Shown: piece after piece, positions 11,468 through 22,233 of the stretch
How the letters are laid out: every line of letters begins with the position of its first letter
Position numbering within the stretch: position 1 is the first letter of the stretch
Source of the DNA: Pogonophryne albipinna
Lineage: Eukaryota; Chordata; Actinopteri; Perciformes; Artedidraconidae
NCBI GenBank assembly: GCA_028583405.1
Contig: JAPTMU010000036.1
Coordinates: 62,001-126,000 of the forward strand
DNA: 64,000 bases
Direction of reading: 5' to 3'
The notes under the pieces: model-generated
What the model was told of the DNA's origin: nothing
Seen by the model: only the letters and a program-made list of their open reading frames with translations
Database searches by the model: none
Made by a program: the position numbers and the translations under genes

Positions 11468-12397
11468 TGTTGTGGCAGATATCTCTGCTCCACGCCGATC
11501 ATATATGAGTTTGCTTTAAAAGAAGGGAAACCCAAAACAACCAGGATAGGGGTTAAACAATAATCTGCTTTAATGATAAACGGTAAGAATACAAATACAC
11601 TTCTCCAAAGGGGTAGGCCCAACCCCTGCTCCGGTCCAAATGCCGGGAGAACCTTTCATCTTGACGGCAGGAGCAAAAAAGAAAGAACCAACAGATAGAA
11701 CAGGCTTACATGCAGAAAACAAAACAGGAGGGGTTGGGTCAGCTGGTCATCTTTTCAGGTCATCTCATTGGGATATGCAAAAGATGGCTTTTCTTAGCGA
11801 ATCAGCGCGAGCCAGCCAGGATAATAAACAAGTGTCTCTGAGATGGTAGTAAAATATATCTGGCGTCCGTTATCTCACTTTCCTGCATAGACTTCCACAC
11901 ACACACTTTCCTGCACATTCCAGAGACCTGAGTTGGGTCTAAAGAATATTCTCTTGCTCACATCTTACTCCCATTATTTATACAAAGTAATTAAACACAC
12001 ACATATACTATTCAAGATATGTAGACTTCCCTGAAACATGACATACTGGAGATCTTAAGCAGAAGGTACTCTCTTCCAACTAGCCCACTGCCCTGCTTAC
12101 CTACACCTCCCCCACAGAGCAATAACACCTGTTTACTCCAAGCACCCCAGAATGTTTGAGCAAGTTTTAGTCCTCACATTTATGAAAGGATAAAACAGAG
12201 AAATCAATACAAAACACAAACACAGGTACTGTTTAAACAGTATTCACTTAACTGCTACTATTGATAATTTCCAGAGAAAGTGAAGGGGCCTCTTTTAATA
12301 TCTGGAAGTTGCAACAAGACTTTCTGCCATTTCAAATGTAACACACTTCCCAAATATCAGATGATAATAATCTTCAATACATATAATGACTGTCACA
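11468..12397 (-). mobile_element. LTR, about 930 bp, minus orientation
   Basis: On the plus strand the segment starts TGTTGTGGCAG and ends CTGTCACA. On minus it therefore reads TGTGACAG...CTGCCACAACA, with TG/CA ends and short inverted termini. A primer-binding-like site abuts its minus-strand 3' end. The 5-bp flanks do not match (CAAAT versus GAGAC), so it is not a simple solo LTR, and its partner LTR was not found. The right boundary is less certain than the left. Confidence 0.5.
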
Positions 12398-13555
12398 GAG
12401 ACATCATTTTGAGAAAAAGGCCTTTAAAGTTTTCTCTTCTCTGGAATCCATCGATCTGATTGATTATTAGCGGAGCAAATGATCAAAATACTACGGAGGG
12501 AAGACATTTTCGTTTGGATTACTGGTCTGGGGGAAGCCCGCGAGTGTGCGTGCGAGCCCGCGAGTGTGCGTGTGTATAGGCGCTGTGGAAGAGCAGAGTG
12601 GCCAGTGAGAGGCGAGCTGTCATCTTCCCTTTACAAGCTTAAAAAATGCATGTAGCTAGTGAGATTGAATATATATAACAATACAAAATAACAAAATATA
12701 CACAGCTAGATCAGATCGCGTTTTAGATGCGACTTTAGAGTTGACACGAAGGACTCACAAAGACTCAGATGCACGATTCTTTCTTGATTTCCAAGAATGC
12801 CTTTTATTGTACAAAAGGTTTTAGGATCAACTAGGACACTCAAAAGTTCGCTAGGTTCAACTAATAGTATGAAAAGGTTTTAGGATCAACTAGGACACTC
12901 AAAAGTTCGCTAGGTTCAACTAATAGTCTGCTCAATGGTAACACGAGGGAGTACAGACATGGACTTGGTACAGAGACAAGACGAACCGACAAAAGACAAC
13001 AGGAGAACAGGGCTACATATACACAACAGTTAATGAGGCACAGGTGCAAACAATCCAGAACAGGAGATCACCATCAAGCTGGCAAGTGACACACCACTAC
13101 AGGAAGCGATGACACCTGAAACGAGAGGACAGAGCCAACATCAAAATAAACTGCAAGGTCACCAGAATAACACAAAACAATAAGCTCCCAGATTCTAACG
13201 CTGAAACCTTACAAGAGTAGAGGGGAATTATTGAAACGGGATTTGTACAGTGTTCCGCGCCGCGTGTATACGTGTGTGTTTGTGTATTTTTGCGTTTGTG
13301 TGTATTGTGTTTGTTTTCCGGGGAAAACACTCACGAGAAACACCGGCTGTTGTTATGCCTGCAGTGAGGTAAAGTTACTCCGTTCTCTGCTAAAGCAAAC
13401 AGATATTGTTCTAAACTGTATTAAAGTAAACAGGTATTATCTTGAACTGTATTGAAGTGAACATGTATTATTTGGGACTGTTTTAAAGTAATCCTATATA
13501 TATAAACCTTCTTACTTACACTCAATGACCCAGATACCCTGCTACACCAACCCAG
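12398..13555. other. Non-coding; short duplications only
   Basis: A 59-bp direct duplication lies at 12813-12930 (AAAAGGTTTTAGGATCAACT at 12813 and 12872). A smaller one, CCCGCGAGTGTGCGTG, occurs twice near 12538 and 12557. The rest has the look of old retroelement sequence but no decisive motif. Confidence 0.45.
12813..12930. repeat. 59-bp tandem duplication
   Basis: Two copies starting at 12813 and 12872 are nearly identical, sharing CAACTAGGACACTCAAAAG and TTCGCTAGGTTCAACTAATA. Confidence 0.9.
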
Positions 13556-13567
13556 TCTCATGGCATT

Positions 13568-13651
13568 TCGTGTTCACCAACACGATTTTTAATCTATTGA
13601 TTCGTGTTCACCAACACGATTTTCCCCTTTTTTTCGTGTTGCACAGCACGA
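13568..13651. repeat. Three iterated 18-bp palindromes
   Basis: TCGTGTTCACCAACACGA occurs at 13568-13585 and again at 13602-13619. A variant TCGTGTTGCACAGCACGA lies at 13634-13651. Each is a 5-7 bp inverted repeat around a 4-8 bp loop, and starts are 34 and 32 bp apart. Confidence 0.85.
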
Positions 13652-13889
13652 TTTTAAAAGCAATGTATTTCTACTGGTAATGACGCTCATGGAAGCACGG
13701 CATTCGTTTGTGTCGGCTGCCCTTAAAGGCAATGTGAGCGTCCATTCTCATTGGATAACGGAGAATTGTACACCCGGAAGTAAGTATTCCCCTTACTGTC
13801 GATTGATTTTACAGTGATATCTGCACTACTCATCGACTAAAAAACACCAGATTATCCTTGTTAATTACACAACATTGATTGGTTTAAAT

Positions 13890-14718
13890 CAGGGGTGGGG
13901 AACCTCTGGCCCCCTTTTGGTACGGCCCTCGAGGTCATTTATAAACACACGCAAAAAAGAAAAAAATTAAAGAAATCTAGACCGCAAAAAAATTAAACAA
14001 GCGAGTACCTGTTTTTCCTGGCCAAGGTCAGGGTCCTTGAACACAACACGAGCCTAACGTGTCATCACATGGTATATGTCTTGTCTGACAGGGATGCAGT
14101 TCTGACGGAGAGCACCAGAACGCGGCTCCGGGCCGGGACTTCACAAATCGCAGTATCCATAAGGAGCCATACACATGCCGCAGTCTTTGCGTGGCTGTGT
14201 CTTTAGTTGAAAACCCAGTGGCGATCTGTTCGTTCATCTGTCATACTGATCATACAGTCAATAACTTTGTTGTTATTAGCATCTGGTTAGCTAGCTATGC
14301 TAACGAATATAAGAAGCTTTTTCTACAACCAGTGAGGTAAAGGCACATCTTTATATGATCATTATAGTTCTAAAAAAATAAGAGACTAAAGGAAAAACAG
14401 GTATGTCAGTAAAAAAAAGTTGTTATAAATTAACAAGAATACAGTTTGAAAGGGGAGTGATTTGTAAAATATCCATAAAGAAAAATAAATCTGCTTCCAG
14501 TTCTGTTTCATATGGGTGTTGAGAGATGTATCCACAGATCTCTTAATTTTGCTCTCAAAGTGCACCAGATTGGTGCTTTTAACTTCAACATTTAAAAAAA
14601 AAAATTAATGGGCTGTGATTTTAGTATTTTTAAGCAGAGGTCAATAATTTGTACGGCCCTCGGAGGATGGTGAAAAAATGTAAATGGCCCTTGTGAGGGA
14701 AAAGGTTCCCCACCCCTG
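13890..14718. mobile_element. hAT-type element, 829 bp, with 8-bp target duplication
   Basis: The ends are CAGGGGTGGGGAACC and GGTTCCCCACCCCTG, a 15-bp perfect terminal inverted repeat. GTTTAAAT flanks it at 13882-13889 and 14719-14726. The unoccupied site exists in the related copy near 22679 (TTGGTTTAAATTGTGTACAA). CGGCCCTC strings lie close to both ends. There is no transposase, so it is non-autonomous. Confidence 0.95.
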
Positions 14719-15313
14719 GTTTAAATTGTGTGCAATGCTTTTGTATTTTTCCCCTTCGATTCGGAGAAACAAATGTTTTTTCGGAGTAAAGGATAGCAGA
14801 AGCCACTACACTACCCAGAATCCCCAGCTATCGTTTGGACTACACCATGTGCTCTGTTTGACAAACCCCGTTTTTTTTCACCATTCATTCCAATGGCTGG
14901 CGTCTATGACATGTGATCTTCAAATTTCTCCCTGCAGAAAAAAAAACATGGCCGAACTTCGTTTTATTCTCGGAGGAAAATGCCTATTTTAAAGTTAGTT
15001 TGGCCATTAAAATGCGTTTTGATGTCTTTTGATGCGAGAAATATGAGTTGTTATTTCAGATTATGTGTGCAGTGGATGTACATGATCTTTAGTTTGCTAG
15101 TTATTACGAAGATTACTTCAAGAAATCGTGTCCATAGAACGTTTTCATTGTTACCAAGGTGGTTGCTAGGGACGCTGCTATCGATATTATTTCTGTTATG
15201 TTGTGTAACTGTTTAATGGTGTTATCTTTATTGCTACCCCCTTCCCCGTCAATGTATAGTGTTGGTCCACAGCGCAAACATATTAGTTTAACAAAATCCG
15301 CATCTAAAGATAG

Positions 15314-16469
15314 CAGTGGCGAGCGGTCAGGGCCCTCGAGGCCCTCTGTGAGGGCCTAAGATATTCTAAAAAATAATATTTGAAAACATTAAAAAACACA
15401 TTTTTTTTTAAATATTATTTTTTATATATTTTTTTGTTACATTTTTCACTAGTTTTACCAAAATAACTTGATTTAATTGTATTTAAAATAATATTTCCAA
15501 AGAAATAAATCCTTTGAATCTGCCTGTTCAGTTTCTGTTGGAATGTGAAGGGTTAAATGCCGTCTCTGCGAGTTACTGTGAAGACGGGAGAGCTTGTTGG
15601 TCCCTCTCTACATTCACAGAGGGCCAGCTATAGTAACTCAATGAGAGAGTAATGTCAAATGACAGTACAATTGACCAATCATATCTTCCCTCTAAATGGG
15701 CGGGCTTTATTTTCGCGGACTTTATGACAAGTTCCGCCCGCTGTGAGGTCTATGCAAGTGGTTCAGTGACGCGTCCTAAAACCCGGAAGTAAGCTGCGCT
15801 CGGATTCCCTCGACAGAAAGCAATGGGATTTCTCCATAGGATTTTGGAAAATAGCTGGAAATAAGGTCTGTGGAAAACGAACCTGTTAGATAAATGCACG
15901 TTTTGTTCAGCCGGATAATATCCACATGTCTACCCTACTTTTATTATTTTCGAATCATAAATCTAATCGATAGATTTATGATCGATAGATTTATAATTAG
16001 CAGCATAAGTTCGTTCATGATGGCTCACTTCAGTGATAGTGATGACATCGTTGCGAAATTATTAACCGAGTCATTTTCAAGATTGAGTTACAATGATAAA
16101 CTGGAGTGGCAAAGGATCAGCTGAATGACCCGCCATCAAGTGCTTCATCCAAAAGGACAGGAGGATGGACTTTGTGTTTAAGTGATTTGATCATCAAAGG
16201 TAGGCCTAAGTCATTTTCAATGCGGGCCGCCGTGCCGACTTAATTTATTTGTAATTGTTACTTGGCTGTGGGTGCCCTGTCATGATAGGTGTTTATATAA
16301 ATGGTGTTGTTTTGTGTGGTAGAGGGTCGCTGTCATTGATGCGTTTTGCACCCCGGGCCGCTGTTTTGATATTCCGCTGAAGTATACGCGGTGACGTAAT
16401 AACTCTTCTTTTTTTTCGAGGGAAGGGGGGGTCAGAGGGCCTAGGTATAAAAGTCACGGCTCGCCACTG
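15314..16469. mobile_element. hAT-type element, 1156 bp, with 8-bp target duplication
   Basis: The left end CAGTGGCGAGCGGTCAG and the right end (reverse complement CAGTGGCGAGCCGTGAC) form the terminal repeat. AAAGATAG lies exactly on both sides (15306-15313 and 16470-16477). It holds a short frame ending in MAHFSDSDDIVAKLL and following residues (about 16018-16121). This could be the first exon of a transposase source gene; the remainder is deleted. Confidence 0.93.
16018..16124 (+). pseudogene. Possible leftover N-terminal exon of a transposase inside the hAT element
   Basis: The frame reads MAHFSDSDDIVAKLLTESFS and then SYNDKLEWQRIS before a stop. It sits in the middle of the hAT element, and no continuation is found. 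The similarity to transposase N-termini is a guess from composition (acidic, helical); no catalytic motif exists. Confidence 0.25.
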
Positions 16470-16939
16470 AAAGATAGCCTACGTTATTTTCCCCTGTGCA
16501 ATTCCAGTCTCACATCTCACAGCACATCGTCATTAACAAATACCGGAAACAGACCGAAAACATTTTTTTTTTTAAATAATAATGCTTTATTCCGAGTGTG
16601 CTTGCTTTTCTCTTTGAAAGTCATCACATAACGGCATTGTAATACACGGTTCGGCTGCATTAAATATTACATATCTGCCGTAGTTCTGTATTTATAGAGC
16701 CCTGATGAGAAGACTTCTAGACAAACATGAGGAACTGAAAACGTGACGTGGATCATAAATATATCAGCCATTAAACAACATCTTACATTTCTTTTCACTC
16801 AATACGTCTCCTTGCAGTATCAACACTAATTCGGCTGACTTTTATATTTGATCCAATTGGTAGATAGGCTGTATTTACACCATAAAGTTGCACAGCTGAT
16901 ATAAAGGGACACAAAGGGATATAAAGGGACCTAGTGGTT

Positions 16940-17960
16940 AAAGCATGTTATTGAATTTCATTATTTTTATTATTAGATATTAATAGGATCCCTATAAAGT
17001 ATATTCATTACTCGTTATTCTCTACTAATAGTTAATTAAAGACTGTATATAATGACTATTTTGCACATCCCTTTCAAGATTTCAAGATTTTCTAAGGTTT
17101 ATTGACATATCATATAGGCCTACACAACTATGGTGTAGTTATGCATTGAATGAAAAACTTGGGTCGCAGGTTCCTCAATAGTGCATTACAAGACATCTAT
17201 CAATATTTGTGCATACCTCCAGCAATGTTAACTATGTTGAAGCACTTATTTTAACTGATATTATACATAATGTATTATACTCTTATAAGATGTATGTAGA
17301 TATTTCATCTCCGGCCTTGTCAGGTATTGAACAATCAATAAATAAAGAACACAGAATTGTTAAATATAAAACACAGAATTTGTGTGATTATACTAAATGA
17401 TTTACAAATAAACACCACTGCATATTTGCATATTTTATCTAATCGATGGCTACTGCCATATTTGCAAAATGTGCCTCTGAACCTTGACAAGTGCATGTTT
17501 CAGGCTTATCAATTAATGTAATGTAATGTTATCAATTAACAACAGGGGTCACAAACATAAGACCAGCTGTTAAATAAAGCTCTTCTGACCTTAGCTGGCA
17601 TGTGTGTATATATATTAATGCTGCCCATTATGGGCACAAGCAATTTTCACCCATTTATTAATTATATGTTTTAAATTTGAGTGTTTCCTATCCCCTAAAC
17701 CTCCAGGGATGTACACAGTTTAATACTGGCAACTTCTTATTATGGGAAATACGAAAACGTCTTTTAAAACTACAACTCCCAGTAGAGACGTGCCATAGAT
17801 AGAGAACATGTTGCGAAACAGAATAGCCAGCATGTGTAGTTCTGGGGACGGGGTGGGGGAGGGGGGGACGCGGTGGACCCGTTCAAATCCAGTTTTGGAC
17901 AGTCTGCCGTGGTTCCATCCCATTTCAAGTGCTGTTCGAGGCTCGGCGTAACCCTCGGAG
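16940..17960. other. Interior of mosaic element copy 1; non-coding
   Basis: The part starting CCTAGTGGTTAAAGCA corresponds to GCCTAGTGGTTGAAGC at 25407. The segment 17020-17640 has no counterpart seen in the second copy, and no coding frame. Confidence 0.4.
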
Positions 17961-18189
17961 CACACTCCAATCACAGAGCTTGAGGACTATCACGGGGTTT
18001 GTCAAACAGAGCACATGGTGTAGTCCAAACGATAGCTGGGGATTCTGGGTAGTGTAGTGTCTTCTGCTATCCTTTACTCCGAAAAAATATTTGTTTCTCC
18101 GAATCGAAGGGGAAAAATACAAAAGCATTGCACACAATTTAAACCAATCAATGTTGTGTAATTAACAAGGATAATCTGGTGTTTTTTAA

Positions 18190-19795
18190 TGCAAGATTTC
18201 TTTTCAGCACTGTAGCCAGGCTGACAGAGAGGCACAGCTCAATTGAGCCTTCTATTCCCATAGCACTCAGTAGTAATGATTTGATGTGCTTTTTTAACGA
18301 TAAAATTGTTACTCTTAGAAACAAAATTAATGACCTCTTGCCTTTGACCAGTATAGTGTTATCAACAGCTCCCGGAAACGTAAGTTCTAATATTACACTA
18401 GATAGTAAACTAGAATGCTTTTCAGCCATTAACCTTGAACAATTCAATTCAATGATTCTCTCTTCTAAACCATCAACGTGTATGTTAGACCCAATTCCAA
18501 CTAAGCTGTTGAAGGACGTTTTTCCATTAATTAGCACTTCTTTATTAAATATTATGAATATGTCTTTATTATCAGGCTATGTTCCACAATCATTCAAAGT
18601 AGCAGTGATAAAACCGCTTCTTAAAAAGCACAACCTCGATCCAGAGGTTTTAGCCAATTATAGACCTATTTCTAATCTTCCGTTCCTCTCAAAAATTCTT
18701 GAGAAAGCAGTCGCAAAACAGTTGTGTGATTACTTAAAAAACAATGATTTATTTGAAGATTTTCAGTCTGGCTTTAGAACACATCATAGCACAGAGACAG
18801 CTCTGGTTAAAGTCACAAATGACATTCTAATAGCCTCTGACAAGGGACTTGTCTCTATTCTTGTTTTGCTCGATCTCAGTGCTGCATTTGATACTATCGA
18901 TCATGATATCTTATTGCAAAGACTAGAGCACTTAGTTGGCATACAGGGAACTGCTTTAGGCTGGTTTAGGTCCTATCTATCTGAACGCTCTCAGTTTGTA
19001 CGTGTCAATGATGAATCTTCCACGCAAACCAAAGTTAGCCATGGAGTGCCACAGGGCTCAGTGCTCGGACCTATTTTGTTCACATTATATATGCTTCCGT
19101 TAGGCAATATTATAAGGAATCATTCTGTAAATTTTCATTGTTATGCAGATGATACTCAACTATATTTATCAATCAAGCCTTATGAAATTAATCATCTAAA
19201 TAAAATTCAAGACTGCCTCAAGGACTTAAAAACGTGGATGACCTTAAACTTTTTGATGTTAAACACGACCAAAACTGAAGTTATTGTACTTGGCCCGAAG
19301 AATCTACGAAACAAATTATCTAAAGATATACTAACTATGGATGGCATTAATTTGGCCTCCAGTGAGACTGTAAGGAATCTTGGTGTTATATTTGATCAGG
19401 ATTTATCCTTTAACGCCCACATAAAATCAATTTCAAGGACCGCCTACTTCCATCTACGTAACATTGCAAAAATCAGGCATATCTTGCCTCAAAACGATGC
19501 AGAGAAACTAGTCCATGCATTTGTTACTTCAAGGCTGGATTATTGTATCTCCTTATTATCAGGGTGTATCAAGAAGTCAGTCAAGTCGCTTCAGCTGATT
19601 CTAAATGCTGCAGCTCGTGTACTAACCAGAGATAGGGAATAACCCCCATATAAATACGATGTCCTTTTGTGTTCTGTTGTTTTATGTTCATGTTGTAACC
19701 TACTTGCTGCCATGTTGGACAGGTCTCTCTTGAAAAAGAGATCGATGATCTCAATGAGACCATCTGGTTAAATAAATGTTTAAAACAAAAAAAAG
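18190..19795 (+). mobile_element. L2-clade LINE, 5'-truncated, ORF2 reverse transcriptase open for 487 codons
   Basis: A single open frame (18179-19642) holds most of a reverse transcriptase. Motifs in order are [58 protein letters not shown] (catalytic Asp), [13 protein letters not shown] and [11 protein letters not shown] (YADD active site). The endonuclease domain and the N-terminus are absent. The frame stops after [15 protein letters not shown], before the usual C-terminal tail. The 3' end holds CTTGAAAAAGAGATCGATGA and CTGGTTAAATAAATG, the typical fish LINE tail, then an A-rich stretch. It interrupts the right arm of the mosaic element. Confidence 0.88.
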
Positions 19796-19809
19796 TGTTT
19801 TAAAAAATA

Positions 19810-19925
19810 AATATATATATTTTTTAAACTTTTTCTTTTTTTTATCGCGGTAGATTTTGTCAGTCTCACGACGGTATTGGGACATTTATTTACCGCGATA
19901 CCGCGATATTCGGTATATCGTTACA
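19810..19925. repeat. Fragment of a DNA-transposon-type repeat
   Basis: CCGCGATACCGCGATATTCG and GGTATATCGTTACAGCCCTA resemble terminal parts of repeats that are widespread in fish genomes. It is sandwiched between two LINEs. The class is from memory only. Confidence 0.35.
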
Positions 19926-21915
19926 GCCCTACTAGATGCTGAGAAAGCTTTTGACCAAATAGAATGGGCATATCTATTTTACACGCTCAAACAATTTGGC
20001 TTTGGGCCCAAGTTGATTAGCTGGGTAAAGGCTTTGTATAGCGCTCCCTTCTCTTCTGTTAGAACTAATGGATTAATCTCAAAACCTTTCCCTTACACCG
20101 TGGCTTGAGGCAAGGATGTCCTGTTAGTCCCCTACTTTTTATTATGGCTCTAGAACCATTAGCCTGCGCAATTCGCTCTAATGGTGACATACATGGTGTG
20201 AACATTCATGGACACGATTTCAAATTAAATATTTACGCTGACGATATACTTCTTACTTTGAGCAAGCCAGCACTCTCTATACCCGCAGTTCTTGATATGA
20301 TACATTTATTTGGCAGCTTCTCTGGATATAAGATATATTGGAACAAGAGTGAAGCAATCCCACTTAACTCATATACATATAAGCACAACCTAATGAACAC
20401 CCCCTTTATTTGGAAAACAAATGGAATGAGGTATTTGGGAATTAACATCGTCTCTCCTATCTCTAAAATCTTTAGCCTTAACGGCCCTGCTATTTTCCAG
20501 TCCATTAAGGAGGACATCAACAGATGGATGGCCATACCACTTTCTCTATGGGGCAGAGCAGAAACCTTGAAAATGAATGTTCTCCCAAGGCTTTCTCATA
20601 TTATCTCCTCTATCCCTCTTGAATTCCCACTAAAATGGTTTAAAGATATCAAATCCCTATTCACTCAGTTCCTTTGGAATAATAAAAAAAACAGAATCGC
20701 ACATAATAAGTTGATCATTCCAAGATCAATGGGAGGTTTGGGAGTCCCGGATGTATTCCAGTATTATCTGTCCTTCAACGCAAAGTATCCATTATCGTGG
20801 GCATATAAAAGTGCCTCTCCGGTAGGCAGTTGGCAATGGCTGGAGCAATCCATCATGTCTGTAAACCAAAACATATCTCTGGCATCAATGTGGTACTGAA
20901 GACCACCACCCTCAATGGATAATACCATCATCCGCTTTTCATGCTCTATTGTAAAGCAACTACACAGCTCTCTTTACGATCTTGCCCCATTTGGAGTAAC
21001 CCCTGTCTTTCTGCAGGAGGAGGCACTTTAAGTAATAATATCTGGCAGAAGGCTGGTATTACTACAATTGGAAAGATATATATAGAGACCAAACCCTTCC
21101 ATTTCAACAACTCAAAAATCAGTATGGTCTCTCAGACTCATCTTTTCTATCGTATGCACAAATAGCATCTATGATTAGTACAAAATGTAAGGAGGGAGCC
21201 ATGCCTGCTTCATGTATGGAAGAGGACCAGCGCCTCAAGAAAGCAATCATATCATCAGGTGTGGTCTCTGATATTTATAAATTATTATCTAGGGCTGCCC
21301 CAAATACCTATTCTCCTGTCGAACTGTCCTGGGAGTATGCCTTGAATATCTCTCTGTCTGCTTTGCAATGGAACTCCATTTGGAGGTCAGCTATGTTCTC
21401 TTCTAAATGTGCAAGATTCAGGATCATACAGTTCAAAATTCTCAATAGAGCTTACATCACCCCTGTTACAAAATCCAAGATGGACAATAAACACAGAGAC
21501 TTATGCTGGCATGAATGTGGCAAGCGAGGTACATTGTTGCACCGGAATGCCCAGCGGTAAAAAAAACTTTGGTCAGAAGTAATATCCTTAATGTCTGAAT
21601 CTTTAAAAGTTAATTTCCCTACATTTCCCATTGCATGCCTACTGGGTCTCAAGCAAGATGGCAATGTTGCAAGGACTGCCGATCGGCTCTGGACATTGGG
21701 CTGTTTAGCCACAAAAAGACTCATCCTACTAAACTGGAAGGAACGCAAACCAGCCTGCTTTACTAGGGACTCATGGCTGAGGGAGTATCTGGACCTACTG
21801 AACATGGAGCGTGCAGCCTCTCTGCTGGGGGGTTTTGAGGGGAGACAGGAGGATTGCGGTTCACTGTCCGCAGCTCTCCTATCTGACCCTGTCAATATGG
21901 CATCTACTGTGTAAT
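19926..21915 (+). mobile_element. L1/Tx1-clade LINE fragment, reverse transcriptase remnant
   Basis: The frame begins inside the reverse transcriptase (LLDAEKAFDQIEWAYLF), changes frame at the RQGCPVSPLLF box near 20106, continues through NIYADDILLTL (active site), FSGYKI and SMGGLGVPD (20105-20899), and breaks again near 20900. The C-terminal region follows in other frames at 20941-21560 and 21591-21914, including WHECGKRGTLLH. DAEKAFD and YADDILL are L1/Tx1 rather than L2 signatures. At least three frame breaks make it inactive. Confidence 0.85.
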
Positions 21916-22233
21916 GTAAAATGTATTGTGTATGTAATGTCCTGTGTATGTCACAATCAGCTGTCTTATGAAGTCATCCTTGGGTCTTGTAGCTCCTGTG
22001 TGTTATCTGAACTCGCAATCCTAACTTTTCTTCTTCTTGTATTTTGTTCGTTTTGTTGTGTTTTCTTCTTCTTCATTTGTTGTTTAAGGGCGGCTGGCAA
22101 ACAGCTTTTAGGCGCAATACCGGATACTGGATTATATACAGTATAGTGCAGTGGATACTGCCCTGAATGACAGACTTTTTTCCCACTCATCGTGTGACTG
22201 CATGTGCCGAACCCAACAAGTCCTCCAACTCAT

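Larger units (their letters stand above)
13790..18190. mobile_element. Mosaic non-autonomous DNA element, copy 1 (two hAT insertions inside)
   Basis: The left part (13815-13889 plus 14719-14880) is repeated in inverted orientation at 17960-18190. Shared strings include ACTACACTACCCAGAATCCC, CACACAATTTAAACCAATCA and TAATTAACAAGGATAATCTG. The interior at 16560-16940 (TTTATTCCGAGTGTGCTTGC, CGGCATTGTAATACACGGTT, TGATCCAATTGGTAGATAGG) is repeated in direct orientation at 22856-23166, so this is one of two copies of a family. The right end is interrupted at about 18190 by an L2 LINE. No transposase frame is visible. Confidence 0.7.

Noticed and set aside
11463..12402. Solo LTR with target duplication at 11468-12397
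   Set aside because: The 5-bp flanks CAAAT and GAGAC differ, so it is reported only as an LTR with a primer-binding-like site.
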